A DNA stretch of 64,000 nucleotides from Mycolicibacterium hassiacum DSM 44199 (GCF_900603025.1 NZ_LR026975.1:1984001-2048000), one strand, 5' to 3'. Positions 46,631 to 56,074 are shown, counted from the stretch's first letter. Translations and numbers: made by a program. Notes: generated by a model not told the origin, from the sequence alone.

Positions 46631-48214
46631 TCATGGGCGCTGCCCGCATTCGGTGAATGCTCCGTCGATCACCAGCTGCCGCACCGCCTTTCGGTTCAGC
46701 TTGCCGCTGGCCAGGGTGGGTATCCGGTCGCTGGTGGCCAGCAGCCAGCGGGTCGGCACCTTGTAGGACGACAGCTGTTCGCGGGCGCGCGCGGCGACCG
46801 AGTCCACGTCGATGCCGTCGTGGGCGGGCACCAGCACCGCGCACACCTGTTCGCCGCGCACCGGGTCCTCGACGCCGACCACCACGCACTGTGCGACGTC
46901 GTCGAACTGCCCGATGACCGACTCCACCTCCAGCGGCGACACGTTGGCGCCCGCGGCCTTGATCAGCTCGCTGGTACGGCCGACGTAGAACAGCCGCGGA
47001 TCGCCGGGTCGGCGGTAGACCCGGTCACCGGTGTGGTACCAGCCGTCGTCGTCGAAGGTCTCCCAGCGCTCCCGCTTGTTGTAGCCGGCCATACAGCCGA
47101 TCCCGCGCACCCACAACTCCCCGACGGTGCCGTCGGGGACCGGCCGGCCGTCCTCGTCGACGATCCGCATCTGGGTGTAGGCGAAGCCGCCGGCGGTCTC
47201 GGACATGGTGCGGTGCACCGGGAAACCGTCGGGCACATCGACCATTGCGATGTCGAGCGGCCCGTCGCGCAACATCGGCGCGCTGGACAGGTCGCGGGTG
47301 GCGAAGCTGGGGTGTTCGCGCAGCCGCTGCGTGAACGCCGGCCAGCCGACGACGCCGTTGGCGCGTTCGCGCTCGATCATGTCCAGTGCGGTCTCCGCGT
47401 CGAGCCGCGGCATGATCAGCAGCGTGGTGGCGCGGTGCAGCGCGCCGGTGATGGCGAGCAGGCCGCCGATCCAGAAGAACGGCATGGCGCAGAGGATCGA
47501 GGCGTCGTCACCGGACTTGCTCACCGCGCGAATGGCCTCCGGCCAGGTCGACGTCTGGCGCACCACCGTGCCGTGGGTGTGCAGCACTCCCTTGGGGTCG
47601 GCGGTGGAACCGGAGGTGTGCACCATGACGACCAGGTCGGCGGGCGACACCTCGTTCTCGACCGCGGCGAGAATCTCCTGCGGCGCAAGCGGATCGGTGT
47701 CGGAATAGCGACCGGCCCACGCGGGTCCGCCCGGTCCGGTGAACACGATGTCGCGCAGGTAGGGCACCGCGGGCAGCGACAGCCGTCCCGCCTGTTGTCC
47801 CGCGAGCCCGGGCAGCGCGGCCTCCAGCCGTTGCGCGACGTCGATGGTGAGCACCCGGGGCGGGGTGATCAGCAGCGCGACGTCGGCGAGCCTGAGCACC
47901 TTGGCGATCTCGGCGGGGGCGTAGAGGGTGCTCAACGGCACCACGAGCGCCCCCACCCGCGCGGCGGCCAGCCACCAGACGACGAAGTCGATGTCGTTGG
48001 GGAAGAACAGCCCGACGCGCGTACCCTTGCCGGCACCCCGGTGCAGCAGCCAGCGGGCGGCCCGCGCCGAGCGTCGGTCGATCTCGCGGTAGCTGATCCG
48101 TTCGGTGGGGGTGATCAGATAGGTGTGCTCGCCGAACTGCGCCACGGCCCGTGCGAGCAGCGTGGGAATGGTGGGCCGCGGTTCGGTCGCCTCGGTCGTG
48201 CGGTCGACACTCAC
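46631..48214 (-). CDS. AMP-binding acyl-CoA synthetase/ligase (FadD-type)
   Basis: 527 residues from GTG 48212-48214; a -10-like TACACT lies six bases upstream, as in leaderless genes. A second GTG at 48238 is possible. ANL family: VVMVHTSGSTADPKGVLHTHG (ATP loop), HRTMSETAGGF, DDDGWYHTGD and the final hinge/lysine region SGKLNRKAVRQL. Activates a carboxylic acid to its CoA thioester; the substrate cannot be told. It converges on the RipD-like gene with nine bases between. Confidence 0.85.
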   Translation of the reverse strand: MSVDRTTEATEPRPTIPTLLARAVAQFGEHTYLITPTERISYREIDRRSARAARWLLHRGAGKGTRVGLFFPNDIDFVVWWLAAARVGALVVPLSTLYAPAEIAKVLRLADVALLITPPRVLTIDVAQRLEAALPGLAGQQAGRLSLPAVPYLRDIVFTGPGGPAWAGRYSDTDPLAPQEILAAVENEVSPADLVVMVHTSGSTADPKGVLHTHGTVVRQTSTWPEAIRAVSKSGDDASILCAMPFFWIGGLLAITGALHRATTLLIMPRLDAETALDMIERERANGVVGWPAFTQRLREHPSFATRDLSSAPMLRDGPLDIAMVDVPDGFPVHRTMSETAGGFAYTQMRIVDEDGRPVPDGTVGELWVRGIGCMAGYNKRERWETFDDDGWYHTGDRVYRRPGDPRLFYVGRTSELIKAAGANVSPLEVESVIGQFDDVAQCVVVGVEDPVRGEQVCAVLVPAHDGIDVDSVAARAREQLSSYKVPTRWLLATSDRIPTLASGKLNRKAVRQLVIDGAFTECGQRP

Positions 48215-48305
48215 GGCGGCAGTGTATGAATGTGCCACTGGCGGTCCGCGCGGCGGGAGCGTGTTTCGCCGCCGGACGGACGGACCCGTTGACTAATGTG
48301 CCGAT

Positions 48306-48710
48306 ATGGCCGTGGACCGCGCAGCACTCGTCACCGGCGCCCTCCGGTTGGCGTCGGGTGTCTCGTTCCTCGTCGACCCGATCCGGGCCAACCGCTGGTG
48401 GGGCGATCGCGGAGAACCGAGCCCCACCGCGCGGCTGCTGTTGCGCTCGATGGGCTACCGCGATGCGCTGATCGGCGCGATGCTGGCTGCCGCCGCGATT
48501 CGCGGGGCCAACACCCGCGGTTGGTTTCTGGCCTCGGCGGGCGCCGACGTGGCCGATCTGGTGGGCGGGGTCGGCGTGCACGACGAACTCGCTCGGGGCC
48601 AGCGCCTGATCGGCCTGGGTGGGGCGGTCATCGGAATCGCGGTGGGGTTGTGGGGGGCGGTGCGCCCGGTGCGCCGTCCGGCCGACACCGCCGGCCCGGC
48701 GACGACCTAG
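48306..48710 (+). CDS. Small membrane protein (DUF4267-like)
   Basis: 134 residues with three or four short hydrophobic segments (ALVTGALRLASGVSFLVDP; DALIGAMLAAAAI; GGAVIGIAVGLWGAV). The pattern resembles actinobacterial DUF4267-type membrane proteins. No known role. Its stop overlaps the stop of the MOSC gene by four bases. Confidence 0.6.
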   Translation: MAVDRAALVTGALRLASGVSFLVDPIRANRWWGDRGEPSPTARLLLRSMGYRDALIGAMLAAAAIRGANTRGWFLASAGADVADLVGGVGVHDELARGQRLIGLGGAVIGIAVGLWGAVRPVRRPADTAGPATT

Positions 48711-49351
48711 CCGGCGAGCTTGCGGCGTGCGTAGGCCTTGAGCTCCTCGGCCAGCGCGTCGGCCACCAGCAGGCGCGGCAGCAGTTCCGGTTCCGCCATC
48801 CTGGCGCGGAAGGCCAGGCCGATCGTAACGTCGTGGTCGGGTCGGTGCTCGACGGTGATCGCATCGCCGGCCCGCACCCGGCCCGGGCTGAGCACCCGCA
48901 GATAGGCGCCGGGCTTTCCGGCGGCGGTGAAGGTCTTGATCCAGCCGCGGATCCCGAGGAAGGCGGCGAACGTGCGGCACGGCGTGCGCGGCGCCGTCAC
49001 CTCGAGCAGCAGACCGTCGGTGCCGATCCGCCACCGTTCCCCGATTCGCGCGCCGGTGACGTCGACGCCGGTGGTGGTGAGGTTCTCGCCGAACATGCCG
49101 TTGCTCAGCGGGCGCTCCAGGCGCCGTTCCCACTCGTCGAGGTCCTCGCGGGCGTAGACGTACACCGCCTGGTCCGGACCGCCGTGCAGTCGCCGGTTTC
49201 CGATGCTGTCGCCGGCCAGCCCACTGCCGGTTTCGGGGGCGCGGACCAGCACAGGGTCGTCGACCGGCGCCTTGTCGATACCGGTCGGTTTGGCGGGGGC
49301 GTCAGGGTTGGGTCTGACTCGCGCGAGGTTGACCGACAGGACCAGTGCCAC
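48707..49351 (-). CDS. MOSC-domain protein (YiiM-like)
   Basis: 214 residues. MOSC (molybdenum cofactor sulfurase C-terminal) domain: SIGNRRLHGGPDQAVYVYAREDLD, MFGENLTTTGVDV, GTDGLLLEVTAPRTPCRTFAAFLG with the conserved Cys, and YLRVLSPGRVRAGD. YiiM-type proteins detoxify N-hydroxylated compounds using a molybdenum cofactor. This might serve as a partner of the molybdopterin pathway, but no such genes are adjacent. Confidence 0.85.
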   Translation of the reverse strand: MALVLSVNLARVRPNPDAPAKPTGIDKAPVDDPVLVRAPETGSGLAGDSIGNRRLHGGPDQAVYVYAREDLDEWERRLERPLSNGMFGENLTTTGVDVTGARIGERWRIGTDGLLLEVTAPRTPCRTFAAFLGIRGWIKTFTAAGKPGAYLRVLSPGRVRAGDAITVEHRPDHDVTIGLAFRARMAEPELLPRLLVADALAEELKAYARRKLAG

Positions 49352-49403
49352 CGGATCAGCCTAGAGGCGCCGCACGGCGACCGCCCACTCGTGGGGCGCC
49401 GGA

Positions 49404-49685
49404 TCAGCAGTCGTAGGTGGTGATCGCGGCGCTGATGATCTCGAAGGCGGCAGGCACCGAGACCCCGAGGTCGTCCTGCACCATCGCGACCGCCTCCGAG
49501 GCGGGGACCCCGCTGCCCAGCACGGCGCAGATCCGCGGTCCTTCCGCGCGTAGCTGCTCCTCGGTGAGGAACGCGTGTTTCGTCGTGAACCTGTCGACGA
49601 ACGCGTCCTCGTCGGCGGCAGCCGGGACCGCCCAGATCAACGCGGGCACGGCAAGCGCCGACAGCACGGCGGGCAGAGACTTCAA
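49404..49685 (-). CDS. DUF732 secreted protein, TTG start
   Basis: 93 residues. TTG start (49683-49685) with GGAG six bases upstream, the only start giving a full signal peptide (SLPAVLSALAVPALIWAVPAAA). The mature part has the DUF732 pattern with two Cys (in RICAVLGSG and TTYDC). Small secreted mycobacterial proteins of unknown role. Confidence 0.72.
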   Translation of the reverse strand: MKSLPAVLSALAVPALIWAVPAAADEDAFVDRFTTKHAFLTEEQLRAEGPRICAVLGSGVPASEAVAMVQDDLGVSVPAAFEIISAAITTYDC

Positions 49686-50008
49686 CTCGACTCCTCACTG
49701 GGGTGGCACGGCGCAAACGAATGCCGATGGAATCACGACCGGACCACATCCGCGCGATCGGCGCTGACCGCGCGGTACCGGCAACTCGCGCATTTGCCCG
49801 GCGAATTCGCGGGTGACCGCGTCCGCCCGATTCCACCAGACGTTATTCACGATACCGTCAACCCTCGACCGGGGCGAATTCGCTGAGGCCATGCGGATCC
49901 GCCCGCGCGGAATCGCATTCGCCGAGCGCCGAGGGGTTCACACCGAATACTACCGATCGTAGTATGGGCTGCGTCCACCACGAACCGCCGCATTATTCGG
50001 AGGTGACC
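49686..50008. other. Intergenic region, no gene seen
   Basis: 323 bases. It holds the divergent promoters of the DUF732 gene and the DUF4383-like gene and the palindrome at 49947-49965. No open frame with convincing coding character or RNA structure found. Confidence 0.5.
49947..49965. promoter_or_regulatory. Palindrome ATACTAC-CGATC-GTAGTAT
   Basis: Perfect seven-base arms with a five-base centre, ending 43 bases upstream of the DUF4383-like start. It resembles BlaI/MecI-type TACTAC...GTAGTA operators but with an odd-length centre. Confidence 0.5.
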
Positions 50009-50459
50009 ATGAGGTGGAGTTTCGCCCAGATCGGGTTGTTGATCATCTCGGTCTTCCACGTCGTTCAGGCCGTGCTCGGCTAGGATCGCCGAACCGAGCT
50101 TCGCGGTCGGCCCGGACGCGCCGACGGCGCGGATTCTCGGCATGGATTACAACGGCTGGCATGCGATCGCAGGTCTGGCGCTGTTCCTGCCCGGGATCGT
50201 GTTCGCGTGGCGAAAATCATGGGCGGTGCTGTACCTGTTCGCCGCCGGGATCGCCGGCGGCCTGCCGGGAATCTGGGCGCTGTTCTCGCACCAGGTGGCC
50301 TACGTGTTCACGTTCCCCAACAACGTGGCCGACGCGATCGTGCATCTGGTCACCGCGGCGCTGATGTTCGCGGTCGCCGGCGTGCAGGTACGACTCGACG
50401 GCGGGCTGCGGAACTCGCTCGCCGATCTGCGGGCAGACCGCCGCAACGGCGGCAACTGA
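50009..50459 (+). pseudogene. DUF4383-like membrane protein with a +1 frameshift
   Basis: ATG 50009 with GGAGG five bases upstream codes MRWSFAQIGLLIISVFHVVQ, then meets TAG at 50081-50083. The other frame reads on without break as IAEPSFAVGPDAPTARILGM and three more hydrophobic segments to 50459. Reading TAGG as three bases (TGG or similar) restores one protein of about 149 residues in the DUF4383 pattern. The long downstream ORF from ATG 50142 has no good ribosome site, so it is not a separate gene. Confidence 0.65.
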
Positions 50460-50811
50460 ATCCGAACGCGTGACTGTGCGCCGCCGAACACGAGCAAATG
50501 CCCGTCTGATCGGCGGAGCGCGGAACACCAACAACGTGTCCCGGTGTTCGACGTTGTCAGCAAAACGGCGCGCGGTTGCGAAATCTGTTGCCTGTCGGCA
50601 TGAGACCCTGCCGGCCGGGGTTCGCCGTCGCGCTTGGCCCGGGGTGGCGCTAATCTACACGCTGCGTCAAATTCGTTGCCGCCAAACGTGTTCGACCACC
50701 TGACAGGTCATCGGAGCGAACCTCTTCCGGCGCGAAGGTGGTTTATCGTTAGCTGGCAGTCGCGTCTGCCGGGTTCTGGTGGCGACGGAGCAGTCGGAGA
50801 GGGGCCGTTCG
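50460..50811. other. Intergenic region, no gene seen
   Basis: 352 bases between two plus-strand genes. A -10-like TAATCT/TACACG stretch lies near 50652, and a weak AACACC/GGTGTT inverted repeat near 50524. No coding frame or RNA fold supported. Confidence 0.4.
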
Positions 50812-51132
50812 ATGAGGTTCGGTGTGGTGGCACGACTGGCGTTGGTCGTCGGCGGTGCGCTGGGCGCCGCCGGAGTTGCCGGATGCGCCTCTTCACCTCC
50901 CATGGTCGACAAGCGCGAGGTGGCCGAGGAGATCAGTGCGCACCTCGAGGAGAGGAGCGGGCGTGCGCCGGATTCGGTGACCTGCAGGGAGAACCTTCGC
51001 GGAGAGGTCGGCACCGTGCAGCGCTGTGAACTCAAGAACGGACCGGAGACCTACGGTGTCACGGTGACGGTCACCGGCGTGAAGGGCGGCGATGTGGACT
51101 TCAACATCACGGTCGACGACCATCCGTCCTGA
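50812..51132 (+). CDS. DUF4333 lipoprotein
   Basis: 106 residues, ATG after GGAGAGGGG. Signal peptide MRFGVVARLALVVGGALGAA with lipobox VAGC and a Cys anchor. The mature part has the DUF4333 arrangement with a Cys pair (SVTCRENL, QRCELKNG) and the strand GVTVTVTGVKGGDVDFNI. A short outer-face lipoprotein of unknown role, about 100 residues like other DUF4333 members. Confidence 0.78.
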   Translation: MRFGVVARLALVVGGALGAAGVAGCASSPPMVDKREVAEEISAHLEERSGRAPDSVTCRENLRGEVGTVQRCELKNGPETYGVTVTVTGVKGGDVDFNITVDDHPS

Positions 51133-51192
51133 CCGGCCACCGCTGCCGGCGACGTCCGCCGCGTCGGCTACCCGGGCCGCGGCACGGGTGAA

Positions 51193-51966
51193 TCAGCTTC
51201 CTCGCCACCGGGGTTCGCGTTTCTCCCGCCAGGCCCGCAGCCCTTCGGTGACGTCGTCGGTAGCGGCGACCACTTTGCGCATGGTCTCGCCGAACCGGAC
51301 CGCCTCGATCCAGCCCATGTCGGCGCTGCGCCACGCGACCTCCTTGGTCGCCCGCTGCGCCAGCGGGGCCGCCTCGGTGAGGGTCTTCGCCCAGGCGCGC
51401 GCCTCGGTCAGCAGCGCGTCCGGTTCGACCAGTCGCCAGACCAGTCCGATCTCCTTGGCGCGTTCGGCGCTGATCGGCTTGCCGGTCAGCAGCAACTCCA
51501 TCGCGTCGGCCCAGCGAACCCGCTGCGGTAGCCGGATCGCCCCGACGATGGTGGGCATCCCCAGTCGCACCTCGGGGAAGGAGAAGGTGGCGTTGGTGCT
51601 GGCAATCACGAAGTCGCAGAACAGGATCCCGGTCAGCCCGTAGCCCACGCAGGGACCGTTGACCGCGGCGATGGTGGGCTTGAACAGTTCCATCCCGCTC
51701 TCGAACGAGTTGATCGTCGGCTTCTCCCAGAACGTGCCGGCGAAGGTGCCGACCGATCCCTCGCCGTCCTTGAGATCCCCTCCGGCGCAGAACACCTCAC
51801 CATTGGCGGTGTAGATGGCGACCCAGGCGTCCTCCTCGTCACGGAACCGCTCCCAGGCGGCGTTGAGCTCGCGGCGCAGGGCGCCGTTGATCGCATTGCG
51901 CGCCTCCGGGCGGTTGAGCGTGATCGTCGCGATGTGGTCGTCCAGTTCATAGGTGACGAGACTCAT
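51193..51966 (-). CDS. Enoyl-CoA hydratase/isomerase family protein
   Basis: 257 residues. Crotonase fold: ITLNRPEARNAINGALRREL, oxyanion pocket FCAGGDLKDGEG and VGYGLTGILFCDF, FPEVRLGMPTIVGA. Acts on acyl-CoA substrates; the usual two catalytic Glu are not both clear, so isomerase or hydratase activity is uncertain. A -10-like TACAGT lies seven bases before the ATG (51964-51966), so the message is probably leaderless. Confidence 0.85.
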   Translation of the reverse strand: MSLVTYELDDHIATITLNRPEARNAINGALRRELNAAWERFRDEEDAWVAIYTANGEVFCAGGDLKDGEGSVGTFAGTFWEKPTINSFESGMELFKPTIAAVNGPCVGYGLTGILFCDFVIASTNATFSFPEVRLGMPTIVGAIRLPQRVRWADAMELLLTGKPISAERAKEIGLVWRLVEPDALLTEARAWAKTLTEAAPLAQRATKEVAWRSADMGWIEAVRFGETMRKVVAATDDVTEGLRAWREKREPRWRGS

Positions 51967-52160
51967 GCGTCGCACTGTAGTGGTGCGGGATGCTCGTCTC
52001 GCCCCGTCACCGTAACGCTCGGTGGCGTAGCCGGCCCGCACCGTCCGGCCGCGGTGGCGGAGGCCGCCGTTACTGGATCGGCTCACCGATGACCGCTACG
52101 TCGGTGCGGCCATCACGGTGGGGAGTCGTCAAGCGACTGCGGGGCAGGGGGTTCGGGCGG

Positions 52161-52841
52161 TCACGACCGATCCAGGCTCGCATCCCGGAGACGCCGCAGG
52201 GCACGGCCGTCGGTGAGTTCGGCTCGGTGTTCGGGATGCTGCCAGTAGAACCGCACCCAGGCACGGAGTGCTTGAACATCAGCAGTGACGAGATCGGCCG
52301 CAAAAGTGGGTCTGCGGCCTGAGCGCAACGCGAAGACCACAAATTCGCGTGGCTTATGCTCTGCCGAGTTGTCCGGTATGTCGGTGACGTCGCCCCATTT
52401 TCCGGCGGCGCGTGATGCCGCGTATCCGCTCCAGGCTTCGAAACCTTCCGGATTCAGCCGCAAGTAGCTCTCACTGTCGTATGTGAGATATCGGTAGAGA
52501 CAACGGATCCCCAAACCGAGAAAAAGTAGAAAGAACGTAGGCACCGTCACCCGCAGAACGCCTCGTAGTTCGTATTCGAGTAAGTCCAGGAACGCGCAGA
52601 CGAAATACAACACCGCGCTGGCGACCCCGGCAAGCATTCCGGTGACGAACGTGTAGTCCAGCAGTCGGCCGGATCGGATCACGGTGCCATCGGGTCCGAA
52701 GTCGATCCGCGGCTTCGGATCGCCGACGATAAGGTATGCGACGAAGAAGGCGGATTGAAATGCTACGGCGACGACACCGAACGCGATTACCGCGGTGAGA
52801 TGGCGGCCCTGCGATAACTGATTGATCGCCCACACCAGGAC
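52161..52841 (-). pseudogene. C-terminal part of a multipass membrane protein, cut by nested insertion sequences
   Basis: 226 codons. Hydrophobic segments LTAVIAFGVVAVAFQSAFFVAYLIV, FVTGMLAGVASAVLYFVCAFL and VTVPTFFLLFLGLG, then a soluble tail (ESYLRLNPEGFEAWSGY, RSGRRPTFAADLVTADVQALRAWVRF). The first codons VLVWAINQLSQGRH also appear at 57229-57271, so the N-terminal end lies there. Joining the two parts, with one copy of the 43-base duplication, gives a single protein of about 243 residues. It follows the T7SS effector-like gene and may be its immunity or partner protein. Confidence 0.7.
52799..52841. repeat. 43-base target-site duplication, left copy
   Basis: GATGGCGGCC...CCAGGAC, identical base for base to 57229-57271. 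It flanks the IS1549-like element. Both copies code for part of the interrupted membrane protein. Confidence 0.9.
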
Positions 52842-52952
52842 CTGACTTGGCTCACGGTTGCGGATTGACTTCGGCCGTGCGGTCTTGACCTGGGGTTTCT
52901 TGGTCGGTCGGGACAGAATTTGTGCACTAAATCGGGTCCGTAGGCTGCCGGG

Positions 52953-54209
52953 GTGGCCTATGTGCGCACCGTGAAGACCGCCTCGGGGGCGACCGCGGTG
53001 CAGATCGTGTGGTCGTCTCGGCGCGGGTCGCGCTCGATTGAACATCTGGGCTCGGCCCATGATGAGGCCGAGTTGGCTGCGTTGAAGGCTGCCGCGGCCG
53101 AGCGGTTGGCGGCTAACCAGGCTGTGCTCGATCTCGATGTGACCGCACCGGCGGGCTCGGAGCCGCTGCCCATCACCTCCACCCGGATGACGCACTTGTG
53201 GGACGCGCTGTGCGCTGCGTACCGGATCCTGGGATTCGAGTCGGCCACCAAGGGCGACACTGTGTTTCGCGATCTGGTGCTCGCCCGGATCATCGAACCC
53301 ACCAGCAAGATCGACGCCGGACGGGTACTGACCGAGGTCGGCGTCGAACCCGCGTCCTATGCCACCGTCAAGCGGCGCCTGCCCAGCTATGCCCGCCCGC
53401 AGTGGCGCCAAGCCTTGGCCACCGCCAGTGCACGACGCGCCGGGTTGGGGCCGGCGTCGCTGGTGCTTTTCGACGTCTCGACGCTGTACTTCGAAACCGA
53501 CGCCGGCGACGGATTCCGCGAACCCGGTTTCTCCAAGGAGCGCCGCCTGGAACCTCAGATCACCCTCGGGTTGTTGACCGACGCCGCCGGGTTCCCGCTG
53601 ACCGTGCAAGCTTTCGAGGGCAACAAGGCCGAGACCGCCACCATGTTGCCGGTCATCAACGCCTTCAAGTCCGCCCACCAGCTCACCGACGTCACCGTCG
53701 TCGCTGACGCCGGGATGATCTCGGAGGCCAACCAGGTCGCGATCAAAGCCGCTGGGCTGTCGTTCATCCTGGGCACCCGCATCCCGTTTCTGCCCGATGT
53801 GGTGCGCGAATGGCGCGACAACCACCCCGACGAGGTGATCCCCGACGGGCTGGTGCTGACTCAGCCTTGGCCTGCCACCAGCGCCGAGAAGACCCGCGGC
53901 ATCCCCGACCGGGTTATCTACTATCAGTTCCGCGCCGACCGTGCTCGGCGCACGCTGCGCGGCATCGACGAGCAGGTCCGCAAGGCCGAACGCGCCGTCG
54001 ACGGGCACGCCCCGGTGAAACGCAACCGCTACATCCAGCTCACCGGCGCTGCCAAGTCGGTCAATCGCACTCTGGAAGCCAAGACCCGAGCGTTGGCCGG
54101 CTGGAAGGGCTACACCACCAACCTCACCAGCGCATCCTCGACGTTCGTCATCGACGCTTACCACCAGCTGTGGCGCATCGAGAAGTCCTTTCGGATGTCC
54201 AAGCACGAC
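52953..54209 (+). pseudogene. N-terminal 419 codons of the IS1549-like transposase
   Basis: GTG start, MAYVRTVKTASGATAVQIVW. The DDE-type domains include VLFDVSTLYFETD (first Asp), VTVVADAGMIS (second Asp) and WRIEKSFRMSKHD (Glu). The frame ends at the IS3 insertion point. The last ten residues continue at 56959-57213. Adding the fragments in frame gives 419 plus 84 residues and a stop. Confidence 0.85.
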
Positions 54210-54289
54210 TGAGGTGAGCCCCTCGTAGTGGTCCAGTCGTTGTGCGACTCTGTTGCCCGGTCTGCGGGCAAGGAAGAATCGACAACGAC

Positions 54290-54519
54290 ATGGCATCGAA
54301 CAAGCGCCGGCGGCATACGCCGGATCAGATCATCCGCAAGCTGGCCGAGGGCAACAAGCTGCTCGGGAGCGGCCAGGAGCTCGCTGAGGTGTGTCGGCAC
54401 CTGGAGATCGCCGAATCGACCTGGCATCGCTGGGTAGCCCAGTACGGCGGCATGAAGGCCAACGAGGCCAAACGGCTCAAAGAGCTCGAGGCCGAGAACG
54501 CCCGGCTCAAGAAGCTGGT
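54290..54519 (+). pseudogene. IS3 orfA, 5' part, interrupted by IS256
   Basis: ATG 54290 preceded by AAGGAAG. The helix-turn-helix half of the IS3 transposase: NKRRRHTPDQIIRKLAEG, LGSGQELAEVCRHLEIAES, then a leucine-zipper-like KELEAENARLKKLV. It is cut at 54519; the remaining 58 bases are at 56017-56074. Joined length is 288 bases (95 residues plus stop). Confidence 0.85.
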
Positions 54520-56007
54520 GAGGAATTGTCAATACCTGTGGATCGGGGTGTTTCAGGCGACCTCCGTTCCGGCGTGCTGACCGCCGTCTGAGGGCGATGT
54601 TGGCGGGGTGATGTCGGTGGGTCGTTCGAGCAGTCTGCCTTTATGGAAGACCGCGCCGGCGCGGACCAGGGCGACCAGGTGTGGGGCGTTGACGGCACGC
54701 CAGCGGGCCGCGGCGGCGTCGATGAGCTTGTAGGCCATCGCTAGTCCGGCCGCTCGTGATCCGGGCCCCTTGGTGACCTTGGTCCTCAAACGCACTGTGG
54801 CAAAGGTGGATTCGATCGGATTCGTCGTTCGCAGATGAATCCAATGTTCGGCCGGATACTTGTAGAATTCCAGCAGCACATCGAGGTCGTCGGTGATCTT
54901 AGCGACCGCCTTGGGATACTTCGCGCCGAAGTCGGCCTCGAAGGCCTTGACCGCGATCTGGGCCTTGTCGATATCCTCGGCGTTGTAGATCTCCTTGATC
55001 GCCGCCAGCGCCGACGGGTGCGCTGATTTCGGCAGTGCAGCAAGAACATTGGCCTGCTTATGAAACCAGCACCGCTGCTCTTTGGTGGCCGGGAAAACCT
55101 CGCGGACTGCTTTCCAGAACCCGAGCGCGCCATCGCCGATCGCGAGTACGGGGGCGGTCATGCCGCGGCGCTTGCAGTCGCGCAACAGATCGGCCCACGA
55201 CTCGGCCGACTCGCGGTAGCCGTCGGTGATCGCCACGAGCTCCTTGCGGCCATCAGCACGCACGCCCAGCATCACCAGCAGACAGAGCTTTTCCTGGTCC
55301 AGCCGCACCTTGAGGTGAATGCCGTCGACCCACAGATACACGTAATCAGTGGCCGAGAGGTCGCGGGCCCCAAACGCGCGGGCCTCGTCTTGCCACTGCG
55401 CCGTGAGCCGGGTGATCGTGCTGGCCGACAGCCCAGCGCCGGAGCCGAGGAACTGCTCGAGGGCAGGGGTGAAATCGTTGCTCGACAGGCCGTGCAGGTA
55501 CAGCAGCGGCAGTACCTCGCTCATCTGCGGCGACTTGCGCGCCCAGGCCGGCAGGATCGCCGAGGAGAACCGCTTGCGTTCACCGGTGTCGGGGTCGACA
55601 CGGCGGTCGTTGACCCGCGGCGCTTTCACCTGCACCGCGCCGGCGGCGGTCAGCACCTCCCGGGGCTGGTGATAGCCGTTTCGCACCACCAACCGGTGAC
55701 CGTTCTCGTCGAGTTGATCGGCGAACTGCGCCACGTAGGCGGCGACCTCGGCCTGCAACGCCGCGGCCAGCATCTGCCGGGCCCCGTCGCGGACGATCTC
55801 ATCCAACAACGACCGACCAGCACCGCTGGCCTTGTCGTTGGCGTCCTCGGTGTCGTGAACTACGGTGAGCATGGGCGTACCTTCCCAACCAGCGCGCCAA
55901 CGCCGGTCTTGATCGAATACCTGATTCCGTGAAGATCATCCCCGGGAAGGTGCGCCCATCTTCACGCCCCCACACCGAGGCTCATCCACAGGTATTGATC
56001 ATTGCTC
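54520..56007 (-). mobile_element. IS256-family insertion sequence (innermost element)
   Basis: 1488 bp. Inverted repeats begin GAGGAATTGTCAATACCTGT and GAGCAATGATCAATACCTGT. Nine-base duplication GAAGCTGGT at 54511-54519 and 56008-56016. Carries one intact transposase and has no recognised cargo. It is the youngest of the three insertions, because it lies within the IS3 element. Confidence 0.9.
54553..55872 (-). CDS. IS256-family transposase
   Basis: 439 residues, ATG 55870-55872. DDE mutator-type transposase: first Asp in YVYLWVDGIHLKVR, second in VLAIGDGALGFWKAVREVFP, the C-x2-H in QRCWFHKQANVL, and Glu in TTNPIESTFATVRLRT. Full length and uninterrupted, so the element could still move. 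It is transcribed opposite to the two IS elements that contain it. Confidence 0.95.
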   Translation of the reverse strand: MLTVVHDTEDANDKASGAGRSLLDEIVRDGARQMLAAALQAEVAAYVAQFADQLDENGHRLVVRNGYHQPREVLTAAGAVQVKAPRVNDRRVDPDTGERKRFSSAILPAWARKSPQMSEVLPLLYLHGLSSNDFTPALEQFLGSGAGLSASTITRLTAQWQDEARAFGARDLSATDYVYLWVDGIHLKVRLDQEKLCLLVMLGVRADGRKELVAITDGYRESAESWADLLRDCKRRGMTAPVLAIGDGALGFWKAVREVFPATKEQRCWFHKQANVLAALPKSAHPSALAAIKEIYNAEDIDKAQIAVKAFEADFGAKYPKAVAKITDDLDVLLEFYKYPAEHWIHLRTTNPIESTFATVRLRTKVTKGPGSRAAGLAMAYKLIDAAAARWRAVNAPHLVALVRAGAVFHKGRLLERPTDITPPTSPSDGGQHAGTEVA

Positions 56008-56016
56008 GAAGCTGGT

Positions 56017-56074
56017 CGCCAATCAGGCTCTCGACATCGACATGCTCAAGGAGATTTCGGCGGGAAACTTTTGA
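56017..56074 (+). pseudogene. IS3 orfA, 3' end
   Basis: Codes for CGCC...AACTTT then TGA at 56072-56074, continuing ANQALDIDMLKEISAGNF of orfA after the IS256 insertion. The slippery heptamer and the start of orfB overlap this fragment. Confidence 0.85.

Noticed and set aside
48215..48238. GTG 48238 as start of the fadD-like gene
   Set aside because: No ribosome site, while a -10-like TACACT lies six bases before GTG 48214, as in leaderless genes. Not excluded.
50142..50459. Separate gene starting at ATG 50142
   Set aside because: It is the downstream half of the frameshifted DUF4383-like gene; the well-positioned start with GGAGG is at 50009.
54242..54289. Longer orfA start at 54242
   Set aside because: ATG 54290 has a good ribosome site, and the upstream codons show no coding pattern.
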